From the IMG/VR virus record IMGVR_UViG_3300032217_000784, positions 1-21,948 of that record: DNA of 21,948 bases; one strand, written 5' to 3'. Made by a program: the position numbers and the translations under genes. The DNA comes from a virus. Position 1 is the first letter of the stretch. Every line of letters starts with the position of its first letter. The notes under the pieces were generated by a model. It worked only from the letters and a program-made list of their open reading frames with translations, had not been told where the DNA came from and did no database searches. Positions 7,282 to 15,079 of this stretch are shown piece by piece.

Positions 7282-8028
7282 ATGCCTTTACCTAAAATTA
7301 ATTCGCCTATCTTTGAATTGATTCTACCTTCAACAAAACAAACTGTGAAGTATAGACCTTTTCTTGTCAAAGAACAAAAGATTCTTTTGATGGCTGGAGA
7401 GTCAAACGATCAGAATGCTAATCTAATCGCAATCAAACAAATCATCAATAATTGTGCAATTGACAAGATTGATGTAGAAAAACTTCCAACTTTTGATTTA
7501 GAATATTTGTTTATTAATTTAAGAGCAAAGTCTATTGGAGAAAATGTAGAATTGCGTATGCGTCATCGAACTGGATACAACGATGAAGGTGTAGAATGTG
7601 ATCATGTTACACTAGTAGATGTTAATTTATTAGAAATTGAAGTCGATCAGGGAGTTGGTCACACGGATAATATTATTCTTGACGAAGAAAATCAAGTCGG
7701 TGTTAAAATGAAATATCCAACACTTGATGAAGCAAGTCTAAAAAATCTAAACAAAAAATCTAAAAATCAAATGGATATTGCAATGGAAACTATTGCAAAT
7801 TGTATCGAATACATTTATGATAAAGAAGAGATTTACAAGATTGAAGACGTTACAAAAAAAGAATTGTTTGAATTCATCGACAATCTTTCGCAAGAACAGT
7901 TTTTGAAAATCAATAACTTTTTTACTTCAATGCCTAAAGTCAAAAAAGAAATTGAATGGAAATGTGGCGGATGCGGATCACATGATAAAGTTACATTAGA
8001 AGGAATGTCAAATTTTTTCGTATTGTGA
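7282..8028 (+). CDS. 26: Baseplate hub assembly protein, gp26/gp51-like (T4_baseplate family)
   Basis: 248 aa. I place the start at the ATG at 7282, with a GGAG ribosome-binding site at 7272-7275, rather than the in-frame TTG at 7270. Family marks are the N-terminal SPIFELILPST and the central LPTFDLEYLFINLRAKSIGE (about residues 68-87), typical of the T4 hub-assembly family. The C-terminus has a C228-G-G-C231 pair and ends in a hydrophobic EGMSNFFVL. These proteins are needed for hub assembly but are not always found in the finished particle, much like tail assembly chaperones. The last codons contain an in-phase slippery stretch (8010-8019) leading into the next frame, so a minor 312-aa fusion product is possible. 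Confidence 0.85.
   Translation: MPLPKINSPIFELILPSTKQTVKYRPFLVKEQKILLMAGESNDQNANLIAIKQIINNCAIDKIDVEKLPTFDLEYLFINLRAKSIGENVELRMRHRTGYNDEGVECDHVTLVDVNLLEIEVDQGVGHTDNIILDEENQVGVKMKYPTLDEASLKNLNKKSKNQMDIAMETIANCIEYIYDKEEIYKIEDVTKKELFEFIDNLSQEQFLKINNFFTSMPKVKKEIEWKCGGCGSHDKVTLEGMSNFFVL
8010..8019 (+). promoter_or_regulatory. Candidate programmed -1 ribosomal frameshift site
   Basis: The end of the gp26-like gene reads TCA AAT TTT TTC GTA TTG TGA in frame. It contains two overlapping X XXY YYZ heptamers in the correct phase, A AAT TTT (8010-8016) and T TTT TTC (8013-8019). A -1 slip continues through CGT ATT GTG ATG straight into the 64-aa frame with no stop, giving a 312-aa fusion. A Shine-Dalgarno-like AGAAGGA is at 7998-8004, which could help pausing, although its spacing is shorter than in dnaX. 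No strong downstream hairpin was seen; AGCAAA (8045-8050) with TTTGCT (8067-8072) is a weak candidate. Confidence 0.5.
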
Positions 8029-8219
8029 TGGGCAATGATAATTTAGCAAATTATTATAAAACTAATTTTGCTCTGATTCAGCATCATAAATATAGTTTAG
8101 AAGTGCTTGAAGATATGATTCCCTTTGAACGTGATTTATACTTAATGTTATTGGCTCAGCACATCGAAGAACAAAATAACAAAATAGAAGCACAAAATCA
8201 AAGGGCTAGACAACGATGA
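8028..8219 (+). CDS. Short tail-assembly-chaperone-like frame
   Basis: 63 aa from the ATG at 8028, which overlaps the TGA of the gp26-like gene by one base (TGATG). An in-frame GTG one codon earlier is less likely as a start. The protein is helical and contains VLEDMIPFERDLYLMLLAQHIEEQNNK, a pattern often seen in the second (T) part of phage tail assembly chaperones and other small proteins encoded just before tape measure genes: an aromatic-plus-ERD-Y segment followed by a leucine helix and an acidic end. It lies in the -1 frame relative to gp26, so it can be made by re-initiation at TGATG, by -1 frameshifting as a fusion, or both. Stop overlaps the next start (ATGA). Confidence 0.7.
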   Translation: MGNDNLANYYKTNFALIQHHKYSLEVLEDMIPFERDLYLMLLAQHIEEQNNKIEAQNQRARQR

Positions 8220-8674
8220 CAACAAAGCACCACCATCATAAAAAAGAAGACTGGATGAACAGCAAATGGCGCCCTATGATGGGGTGGTCATACATGGTAA
8301 CTTGTATTGCTGATTTTATTATTTTTCCAATTCTATGGTCGGTGCTTCAAGCAATTCAGCACGGCAATGTTTCAAGTCAATGGAATCCAATCACGCTTCA
8401 AGGTGCTGGACTCTATCATCTAGCGATGGGTGCAGTTCTTGGAGTTGCTGCTTGGAGTCGCGGACAAGAAAAAATTGCTGGTGCTAGTTCATTCTCAACA
8501 AGTGTTGGTTCCCCATCGCCATTTCAAAATCAACAACAAACGTCTACTTTTAGTTCAGAGAAAATTGTAGATACTGTTACTCCAGTCAATCAGATTAGTA
8601 AACCTGCAAGACCAGTAGTTAAAAAACCTACAGTGATTAATTCAAATCCCGATTCTGTTTTGGATAGAGACTAA
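8216..8674 (+). CDS. Holin-like membrane protein (GTA_holin_3TM type)
   Basis: 152 aa. It has a cytoplasmic N-terminus with four histidines (5-8) and a conserved-looking KWRPMMGWSYM (18-28). Two hydrophobic segments follow, at about residues 24-45 (VTCIADFIIFPILWSVLQ) and 62-80 (GAGLYHLAMGAVLGVAAW). A Ser/Thr/Pro-rich soluble tail runs from about 88 to the end. The 'RP--GW-Y' start with paired helices matches the 3TM holin family found in gene transfer agents and aquatic T4-like phages. A holin opens the inner membrane for lysis. Its position between a tail chaperone-like frame and a tail protein is unusual for a lysis gene, so a virion or assembly membrane protein is the alternative. An ATGA overlap with the previous frame and AAAGGG before the start support translation. 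Confidence 0.7.
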   Translation: MTTKHHHHKKEDWMNSKWRPMMGWSYMVTCIADFIIFPILWSVLQAIQHGNVSSQWNPITLQGAGLYHLAMGAVLGVAAWSRGQEKIAGASSFSTSVGSPSPFQNQQQTSTFSSEKIVDTVTPVNQISKPARPVVKKPTVINSNPDSVLDRD

Positions 8675-11600
8675 TGGCTTCAATAGGAAACTATGCTTCA
8701 GCTTTAGCTGAAGCTGCAAAAAAAACTGTAACAGGATCTATTTCCGGAATTGGTGCTGCAATCAAAGGCGCAGCAAGATCTGAGATGCCGGGAATTAATA
8801 GCGCATACTCTTTTGCTGAAGCATTGAAAAGTAGTGCTAATTCGTATTCTAATAAAAACGATAAAGATGAAAAGTCATCATCTTCTAAATCATCGTCATC
8901 AGCATCAACTAACACATCTTCAGATAGTTCAAATTTTAATGCTGCAGTTGTTCGCGAATTGCAACTAATAAATGCAAGCATTATTGAACAAACTAGATTA
9001 TTAAGATATCAAGTAGATTCTGCTAAAACAAAATCCCAATATGATGAAGAAAATGCTAGAGAACAAGCATTAAGAGATAGTAAATTATTAGATGCAATTA
9101 ACAATATTGGTTCTAAAGGTGGTGGTAGGGGTGGAGGTGGGGGTGGTGACGGAAATGAAGATTCTTCTGGTATAGGTTCAGCATTAGCTTCCGGAGCCGC
9201 TGAAGGGATTATGGATAGAATTTTGGGTGGTAGGGGTGGTGGCGGTAAAGGTGGAAAAGATAAAGGTGATGGTAAAGGTGGAAAAGATAAAGGTGATGGA
9301 AAAGATAGCGGAAAGGCTGGCGGCAAGAGTCGTCGAGGCGGAATTGGTGGAAAACTTTTAAAAGGTGCTGGCGCGGTTGGTCTTGGTCTTGGTGCTTACA
9401 TGGCATATGATAGAGTCTCTAATGGTGGCGAATCAATTGCTGGTGTTGCTAAAGATTTAGCTCCAGGAGCAATCGGTGCTACTGTTGGTGGTCTCGTCGG
9501 AATGATTGGCGGTCCTATTGGAGTAGCGATTGGATCTGCTATTGGAGGAGCAATAGGTGACTCCGATTTCGGACATAAGATGTTTGAAACAATTCTTCCA
9601 GATTTAGAAAATTACGGAAAAATATTTAGTCAAAAATTTCAAGAAGTTAGTGCAAGTGTAACAAAAATATTTGATGAGTTTGTTCCCACATTTAATAATA
9701 TTAAAGATACTATTACATCATCTTTTACAACTGCTACAAATTATGTAGTTTCCGCATTTGATGGAATTAGAAATTCTGTAGAATCATCTTTTACAACTGC
9801 TACAAATTATGTAGTTTCTGCATTTGGTGGAATTACAAAATCTGTAGAATCATCTTTTGGTGAAGTTAAAAACTGGTTCACTAATTTCAAATTTCCAGAT
9901 TTAAAGACTATTGTTGACAAAACTGGTTTAGGACAAACACTAGTAGATCCAAAACTAGCAAAACAAGTTAACGCCGAAATGAACGCTCCAGCAAATCAAG
10001 CTGGAAACATTTTAGGAAATGTTCCAAATCCAATGGGAGGTAAAGCAGCAAAACAAGCTGCAATGAGAGCTGCAAATGCGAGTGCTGCGACAACTTCTGC
10101 AGTACCTGCACCAGGAGTAGTAGTACCTCCTGGTGGTGCCGTTGCTACTTCTCCACCGCCTAATGCGAGTGCTGCAGCAACTTCTGCAGAACCTGTTAAA
10201 GCACCGGAAATTGGCAAAGCAACAGAAACAGTTAAACCAGAATTAGGCAAATTAAGTTCAAAATTTGAAACTGGTGGTAGAAAAAGTTCTGCTGGAATAG
10301 TTGGATGGGATAAAAAAGGAGGAACAAGCTACGGTACTTATCAAATAGCAGCGGGAGTTGGTAGTATGGCTGCTTTTTTAAAATTTGCTAAAGCTAAAGG
10401 TGAAACAGATATTGTATCTAGATTAAAAGCATCTGGACCAGCAGATACGGGTGGAAAAACGGGACCATTTGTTGATGAATGGAAAAAAATAGCCAGTGAA
10501 AAAGGACAATCTTTTGAACAATTACAACATGATTTTATAGAAGAAACACAATATAAACCTGCCGTATCTTCTTTATTAAAACAAACAAAATATGATGTCC
10601 AAAAGCAATCACCTGCAATAAAAGATGTTTTTTTCAGTACAGTAGTACAACACGGTCCAGGTGGTGCTAATGATATATTTAAAACTGCAATCAAAGAATC
10701 TGGTGGGAATGATGCCGATCCCGAAAAAATAATTTCTAATGTGTATAAACTCAGAGCAACTAAATTTTCAGGTAGTTCTCAAGCAGTACAAGAAAGTGTC
10801 AGAAAAAGATTTATTCAGGAAGAAAAAGACGCATTGGAAATGCAAAGAAAACCAAATGAACAAAAAAATTTAACTCCAGATAATTCAAAAACACAATCAG
10901 AATCAAAACCTACACCTAAACCAGCAGAACCAGCAAAGACACCACAATCTCCAGGATTCAATTCAGCGAGAGATAGTCAAGCAGCATATGAGGCTATGCC
11001 GACAACTCCAGTATTTACTGGTCCAGGATTTGGATCATATAAAGAAGGTCCAAACCCAGAAGCTGATACACCATTCTCTGGATCAAAGATTCCAGAAAGT
11101 CCAAAGCCAAAAACTTCTCCATTGACTCAAAAGATGGAAGAAGTTAGAACTGAAATTCGTAAAGCATCAAATGCTACTATCAAAGTTGCTGAAAAAATTG
11201 GTAAAGAAACAGTAGACAATTTCAAAAATCTTGCACAAAGTAGCGCAAGAATTGCAAGAGCTGTTGCTCCAAGAGATAAACCAATTCGTCCAATATTAAA
11301 AACTCCAGAACAAATCATTGCAGAAACAAATGCGAATTTTGCAAAACAATTTCAAAAGACTGTTCCAAAAGCATTTAGTCTTGCACTAAGACAAGCATTA
11401 TTTCCTAAAGGTGTTGGTGTAAGTCAACAAGCTGCTGGTGGAGCATTATTCCGTGGACAACAATTAAATAATATCTTTGGCGTAGGCAAGAGTGTAAACA
11501 AATTAGCGACAAGTCTATTTGGTAAGCAATATGGCGGAATGTTTGCGCCAGCACTCAATAATCTAGCAACTGGATATCTTGAAGCAGGCGCTCGCGCTGG

Positions 11601-14049
11601 AGGAAGACTTCTATTTGGTATGATCGGTGGAATGGATGCTGAAAAGAGTAACATTCTCACTGGTCAGATTCTTGGTAATTATGCTAGAGGTAATAAGAAA
11701 CTAGCTGCTGAACAATTGATATACGGTACTACTGGTGTAGCTACTGGATATGAGACTGTCTTTTCTAAGTATGGATTCAAGAATCCAATGGAAGGCGTCA
11801 ACTACATGGCTAACACTCTTGGTGCTGCCGTTAGTGATCCTGTCGGCAGATTCATGGATCCAAATGCAAAGGCTTCTGAGTGGGTCGATCCAAGAACTGG
11901 TAAAAAAGTTAGTTTAAATAGCACTTCATCATTTAGCACAGATGCTTATGGTAGATATAACGTTCCATCATCAGAGAATAAAACTAATGCTGCCGTTGGA
12001 CCAACATGGACAAGTGGTTATGATAAAGAACCTACCGTCAAATCAGTTGTTGGTGGAGACAATGCATTAACTATTAGAGATGATGTAGCAAACGAAATAG
12101 CAAAGAAAAATGCTTGGCTTCAGGAAGAAGGAAATGCTCAAAGGGCAGAAGCTGAAATTAGAAGACAAACTGATGCTGCTGAAGCAAAGTATGCAACTGA
12201 ATCTAGTGGTCAAGGTATAATAGGTAAACTTCAAGAAGTTATAACTGCAATATCTGAAGGTAGAGTTGGATCAGGATCTACTGCTGGTGGATCTCTTGGT
12301 TTTGGTGGTGGTGGAGGTGGTGGATTTTTCGGTTCTGGAGGTCCACTAGCAAATGTCGGTAACATGGCTCTCGATCTTGGTAGAGTCGCATTAACTAATA
12401 CAATTTATAAAGGATTGGGTGGTAAAGGAAAAAATCCATACACAGCAGCTCTTGCAAACTTTGCAATTAGTGAAGGTCTTAAATATGGAGCAAAACTTGC
12501 ATATTCATATGCAGCTCCATATATTGCTCCATATGTTAACGCAGCTACTGGTGCTCTTCAGACGGGTGGTGCTTATGTAATGAATCAAATGGGACTTTTA
12601 ACCCAATCGCAAACAGCAGCACCTATTATAGACGGAACACTTGCTGCTGGTGGATCTACTTTACTCGGTACGGCTGGTGCAGCTACAGGTAGTTCATCTA
12701 CGGCTGGAGCTGCCGCGTGGGCAAATAGTGTTGCACAAGGACAAGCTGCCGCCGGCACCGGAACTATTGGTGCAGTTGCACCTACCGCCACCCCCGCTGC
12801 TGGTGGTGGGATGCTTTCAGGTCTGGGGGAAGCAGCATATGCATTAGCATTGAATCCAGTCACGTGGATTATTCTTGGGGCTGCGGCATTTACTGCGTGG
12901 ATGAAGGGACGTAATGATCCACCAAATCCAACAATTCAAAGGGTACTTTATATTAATGGAAATAATGACATTTCAAAAATAACAACTAATTGGGTATTTG
13001 AATTTGATGCTTTGAATCAAGATCAGAAAATGGCATGGATAGAAATTTCAGATCAATTATTGAGAATCGCATTCAATGCTGCAAAAGCATTTGAAGTGCA
13101 AGCTGGAACTCTTAGTACATATATTGGTGCATTCGAATATCTCGGCACACAAATTAACAAATGGGGCGTTATTATAGGTTTTTATAATGGCACTCCAAAA
13201 GCACCTCTGCCTCAATCAATTGATCAAATCGACTTTGGTACTCCAGAAGCATTTTCTAAATTAAATGCTAATGAAGTTGCAAGAAGAATTGTAAAAAAAG
13301 TTGAAGAACTTTATAAAAAAGGCGTGACTCATGATGCTAAAGTAACAGAAGAACTCAGCAAGACTGCAGAAGCATTACAAAAAGTCAATTACAAGACACT
13401 TGGTTCGGGATTACTTGAAGCTACTGCGAAACGAATAGATACTTCTATAAGTAAAGCTAATTATAATATGCAACCAATTGAAGCCTCGAACGGCTACTTT
13501 GTTGAGGATGTGGGAATGACTGGGGGATCTCCTCGAGTCGTATGGAATGAACAAACTGGTACTTATGTCCCTGTCCCAGTATCAGATCAACCACAATATG
13601 TTGATACTGGACGTACAGAAACAGTTTTGGGTCAAGAAGGCGAATATGTTACCAGACCAATTTACGAATGGAAAACTACAGGAATACAAAATATTGTAGG
13701 ATATGATAAACAAGGAAGACCTATCTATGATTTGAATAATGATAATAAACTAACTGCTGAAGACTTCACAACAAATCTTGATACAGTAAAAGCAATCATT
13801 CCTTCAGCAACTGCAACAAATGTCGGAAACTATATTGCAAATCAATCTGCAGCGGCAGCAACTACTGCTGCAGTCGCTGCATCTGGTGGCGGAACTAGTA
13901 GCACAAATACCAGCGGAACTAATGCCGTTGTTAACTCCGGAAACAAAATCACTAACAATAATTCATCGACCACTATAATTAAACGCACAGATACTCTTGA
14001 TGTTCTACGATCTGTGGGTGCACAAACTGCAGTTCCAGTTATTGGATAA
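8674..14049 (+). CDS. Very large virion protein with lysozyme-like domain (possible tape measure / tail hydrolase)
   Basis: 1791 aa. N-terminus: Ser-rich (about 60-85), a helix with NAAVVRELQLINASIIEQ, a Gly/Lys-rich linker with tandem repeats (about 150-220), and a Gly-rich hydrophobic hairpin (about 222-296). A 22-aa tandem repeat is at 349-392. Residues about 527-725 look like a lysozyme/chitosanase-type domain of tail-tip proteins: SKFETGG with E532 as candidate acid, GGTSYGTYQIA, then FIEETQYKPAV and STVVQHGPGG. There are Ala/Gly-rich stretches, a further hydrophobic helix at about 1389-1412 (NPVTWIILGAAAFTAW), and an EF-hand-like loop at 1686-1697. Tape measure genes usually follow tail chaperone frames, as here, but the glycine-rich composition is unlike a coiled-coil ruler. 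Peptidoglycan cleavage during entry is the likely role of the middle domain. It ends just before a terminator. Confidence 0.72.
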   Translation: MASIGNYASALAEAAKKTVTGSISGIGAAIKGAARSEMPGINSAYSFAEALKSSANSYSNKNDKDEKSSSSKSSSSASTNTSSDSSNFNAAVVRELQLINASIIEQTRLLRYQVDSAKTKSQYDEENAREQALRDSKLLDAINNIGSKGGGRGGGGGGDGNEDSSGIGSALASGAAEGIMDRILGGRGGGGKGGKDKGDGKGGKDKGDGKDSGKAGGKSRRGGIGGKLLKGAGAVGLGLGAYMAYDRVSNGGESIAGVAKDLAPGAIGATVGGLVGMIGGPIGVAIGSAIGGAIGDSDFGHKMFETILPDLENYGKIFSQKFQEVSASVTKIFDEFVPTFNNIKDTITSSFTTATNYVVSAFDGIRNSVESSFTTATNYVVSAFGGITKSVESSFGEVKNWFTNFKFPDLKTIVDKTGLGQTLVDPKLAKQVNAEMNAPANQAGNILGNVPNPMGGKAAKQAAMRAANASAATTSAVPAPGVVVPPGGAVATSPPPNASAAATSAEPVKAPEIGKATETVKPELGKLSSKFETGGRKSSAGIVGWDKKGGTSYGTYQIAAGVGSMAAFLKFAKAKGETDIVSRLKASGPADTGGKTGPFVDEWKKIASEKGQSFEQLQHDFIEETQYKPAVSSLLKQTKYDVQKQSPAIKDVFFSTVVQHGPGGANDIFKTAIKESGGNDADPEKIISNVYKLRATKFSGSSQAVQESVRKRFIQEEKDALEMQRKPNEQKNLTPDNSKTQSESKPTPKPAEPAKTPQSPGFNSARDSQAAYEAMPTTPVFTGPGFGSYKEGPNPEADTPFSGSKIPESPKPKTSPLTQKMEEVRTEIRKASNATIKVAEKIGKETVDNFKNLAQSSARIARAVAPRDKPIRPILKTPEQIIAETNANFAKQFQKTVPKAFSLALRQALFPKGVGVSQQAAGGALFRGQQLNNIFGVGKSVNKLATSLFGKQYGGMFAPALNNLATGYLEAGARAGGRLLFGMIGGMDAEKSNILTGQILGNYARGNKKLAAEQLIYGTTGVATGYETVFSKYGFKNPMEGVNYMANTLGAAVSDPVGRFMDPNAKASEWVDPRTGKKVSLNSTSSFSTDAYGRYNVPSSENKTNAAVGPTWTSGYDKEPTVKSVVGGDNALTIRDDVANEIAKKNAWLQEEGNAQRAEAEIRRQTDAAEAKYATESSGQGIIGKLQEVITAISEGRVGSGSTAGGSLGFGGGGGGGFFGSGGPLANVGNMALDLGRVALTNTIYKGLGGKGKNPYTAALANFAISEGLKYGAKLAYSYAAPYIAPYVNAATGALQTGGAYVMNQMGLLTQSQTAAPIIDGTLAAGGSTLLGTAGAATGSSSTAGAAAWANSVAQGQAAAGTGTIGAVAPTATPAAGGGMLSGLGEAAYALALNPVTWIILGAAAFTAWMKGRNDPPNPTIQRVLYINGNNDISKITTNWVFEFDALNQDQKMAWIEISDQLLRIAFNAAKAFEVQAGTLSTYIGAFEYLGTQINKWGVIIGFYNGTPKAPLPQSIDQIDFGTPEAFSKLNANEVARRIVKKVEELYKKGVTHDAKVTEELSKTAEALQKVNYKTLGSGLLEATAKRIDTSISKANYNMQPIEASNGYFVEDVGMTGGSPRVVWNEQTGTYVPVPVSDQPQYVDTGRTETVLGQEGEYVTRPIYEWKTTGIQNIVGYDKQGRPIYDLNNDNKLTAEDFTTNLDTVKAIIPSATATNVGNYIANQSAAAATTAAVAASGGGTSSTNTSGTNAVVNSGNKITNNNSSTTIIKRTDTLDVLRSVGAQTAVPVIG
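9244..9297 (+). repeat. Two perfect 27-bp tandem copies in the large virion gene
   Basis: 9244-9270 and 9271-9297 are identical and encode GKGGKDKGD twice, within a Gly/Lys/Asp-rich linker. Perfect identity at the DNA level indicates a recent duplication or slippage. Confidence 0.95.
9718..9849 (+). repeat. Two 66-bp tandem copies in the large virion gene
   Basis: 9718-9783 and 9784-9849 differ at only 4 of 66 positions by eye. Each encodes 22 residues beginning SSFTTATNYVVSAF (residues 349-370 and 371-392). A partial third start, SSFGEVKNWF, follows. The unit looks like an amphipathic helix repeat. Confidence 0.93.
10075..10194 (+). repeat. Pair of 33-bp direct repeats in the Ala/Pro linker
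   Basis: 10075-10107 and 10162-10194 match at 30 of 33 positions and encode NASAATTSAVP and NASAAATSAEP. They flank a proline/valine-rich stretch directly before the lysozyme-like domain and probably form a flexible linker. Confidence 0.85.
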
Positions 14050-14050
14050 A

Positions 14051-14078
14051 AAAAAAGGAGAGCTGATGCTCTCCTTTT
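14051..14078. terminator. Bidirectional rho-independent terminator
   Basis: A 7-bp stem GGAGAGC (14057-14063) and GCTCTCC (14068-14074) has a TGAT loop. It is flanked by A-runs on the left and TTTT on the right. Read on the plus strand it ends the large virion gene 2 nt after its stop. Read on the minus strand the A-run gives a long U-tract and ends the gp32 transcript, 22 nt after its stop. It is placed exactly between the two convergent genes. Confidence 0.93.
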
Positions 14079-14099
14079 CACATAATATAAGAATTAAAA

Positions 14100-15002
14100 T
14101 TAGTCTTCTGCTAATTTCTCAAAGTAACTCAAAGATTCGTCATCGTCATCTTCTGATGCATCAGCAACAGTCTTCTTTGCTTTACTTGCTACTGGAGCAG
14201 CTGGTGCGCTCTTTGCAACGATAGAAGAGATTGAATCGCTATCGCCACCACCATCAAGACCAAGAACTTTATTGAGTTTAGCTTTCAATTCGTCATACGA
14301 TTTGAAATTCTTTGGATCAAGAAACTCAGACAATGCATGTTCTTGTTTCCAAATGTTCTCCAAATCATCATCATCTTGCGACAATGGTGCTGGACGATCA
14401 AACTCAGACTTGTCGTAGTTTTGATATCCTTCAACTTTACGAATTTTTAGCTTAAAGTTAGCACCTTCCCAAAGATCGAATGGATTCGTTGGCGCTTCAT
14501 CTTCAAATTCGGGATTCATCAAATCGTTTAACTTGTCAAAGATTTTCTTGCCAAACTTATACAAAAAGACTTTTCCTTCATTCTCAGGATTGGCTGGGTC
14601 TTTAACAACATAGATGTTGCTAATGTATTGCAACTTACGCTTCTGCTTACGCGCAACGTCTTTGTTTGAATCGATACCAGAGTTCCAAAGAACTGTGTTA
14701 TGTTCTGAGACTGGATCTTTTTTGTTTAGCGTCGTAAGAGAGTTTTCGATATACCATCCACCTGGACCTTGAAACGAGTGCTGAAATATTTGAATCCAGG
14801 GAACGTCTTCGCCTTCTGGTGCGGGAAGAAAGCGGATTGTTGCGAAACCGTTACCAGCTTTATCTACTGTGGGTTTCCAGAATCGAAGGTCTTCGTATGA
14901 TTTTTTACCTTCTTCTTTGTTTGAGAGTTTAGAAACTTCTTGTGTTAGTTTCTCTAAGTCCTTGTTGCGGGACTTCTTTAGATCTGCAAATGATGATGCC
15001 AT
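14100..15002 (-). CDS. 32: Single-stranded DNA-binding protein gp32-like
   Basis: 300 aa (T4 gp32 is 301 aa). The core is well matched: NGFATIRFLP (51-60), GGWYIENSLTT, NIYVVKDPANPENEGKVFLY with KFGKKIFDKLND (about 129-160), and PFDLWEGANFKLKIRKVEGYQNYDKSEF, all parallel to T4 gp32. A basic N-terminal LKKSRNKD plays the part of the cooperative-binding segment, and the C-terminal tail is acidic (SEDDDDESLS), as needed for contacts with replication proteins. There is not one cysteine, so the T4 zinc site (His plus three Cys) is gone; only the histidine (FQHSF) has a counterpart. The start has GAGGT eight nt upstream. A perfect late promoter lies 78-85 nt upstream, and a leader hairpin suggests translational self-control. 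Confidence 0.95.
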   Translation of the reverse strand: MASSFADLKKSRNKDLEKLTQEVSKLSNKEEGKKSYEDLRFWKPTVDKAGNGFATIRFLPAPEGEDVPWIQIFQHSFQGPGGWYIENSLTTLNKKDPVSEHNTVLWNSGIDSNKDVARKQKRKLQYISNIYVVKDPANPENEGKVFLYKFGKKIFDKLNDLMNPEFEDEAPTNPFDLWEGANFKLKIRKVEGYQNYDKSEFDRPAPLSQDDDDLENIWKQEHALSEFLDPKNFKSYDELKAKLNKVLGLDGGGDSDSISSIVAKSAPAAPVASKAKKTVADASEDDDDESLSYFEKLAED

Positions 15003-15075
15003 AGTGTGTTACCTCGTATTAAAATGTATAAATGTGTATTACTGTGTAATTAAAGTATATGTAGATTTCTCTACA
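15003..15075 (-). promoter_or_regulatory. gp32 mRNA leader with 5'-end hairpin, candidate autoregulatory operator
   Basis: On the minus strand, TGTAGA-GAAA-TCTACA (15075-15060) is a 6-bp stem with a GNRA tetraloop. The start predicted from the late promoter (near 15074) falls at the hairpin's 5' edge. Between it and the GAGGT site (15015-15011) the leader is A/U-rich and nearly unstructured, apart from a weak ATTAC-ACA-GTAAT hairpin (15050-15038). In T4, gp32 represses its own mRNA by nucleating on a 5' structure (a pseudoknot) and coating an unstructured leader; this layout is similar, though no pseudoknot pairing is evident. Confidence 0.45.
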
Positions 15076-15079
15076 ACTT

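Noticed and set aside
8000-8028. Zinc finger at the C-terminus of the gp26-like protein
   Set aside because: Only one Cys pair (C228, C231) is present in the protein end; a second ligand pair is not visible.
8085-8092. CATAAATA on the plus strand inside the 64-aa frame
   Set aside because: It is inside a coding region and not placed before a gene start; it shows that one-mismatch late boxes occur by chance in such AT-rich DNA.
8691-9406. Long open frames on the minus strand opposite the start of the large virion gene
   Set aside because: They encode low-complexity Pro/Leu/Ser-rich strings that are mirror images of the Gly/Ala/Ser-rich real protein, with no ribosome-binding site or neighbour support.
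12585-12863. Open frames on both strands within the Ala/Gly-rich part of the large virion gene
   Set aside because: Composition is a by-product of the Ala/Gly codons of the real frame; no start signals and no recognisable domain.
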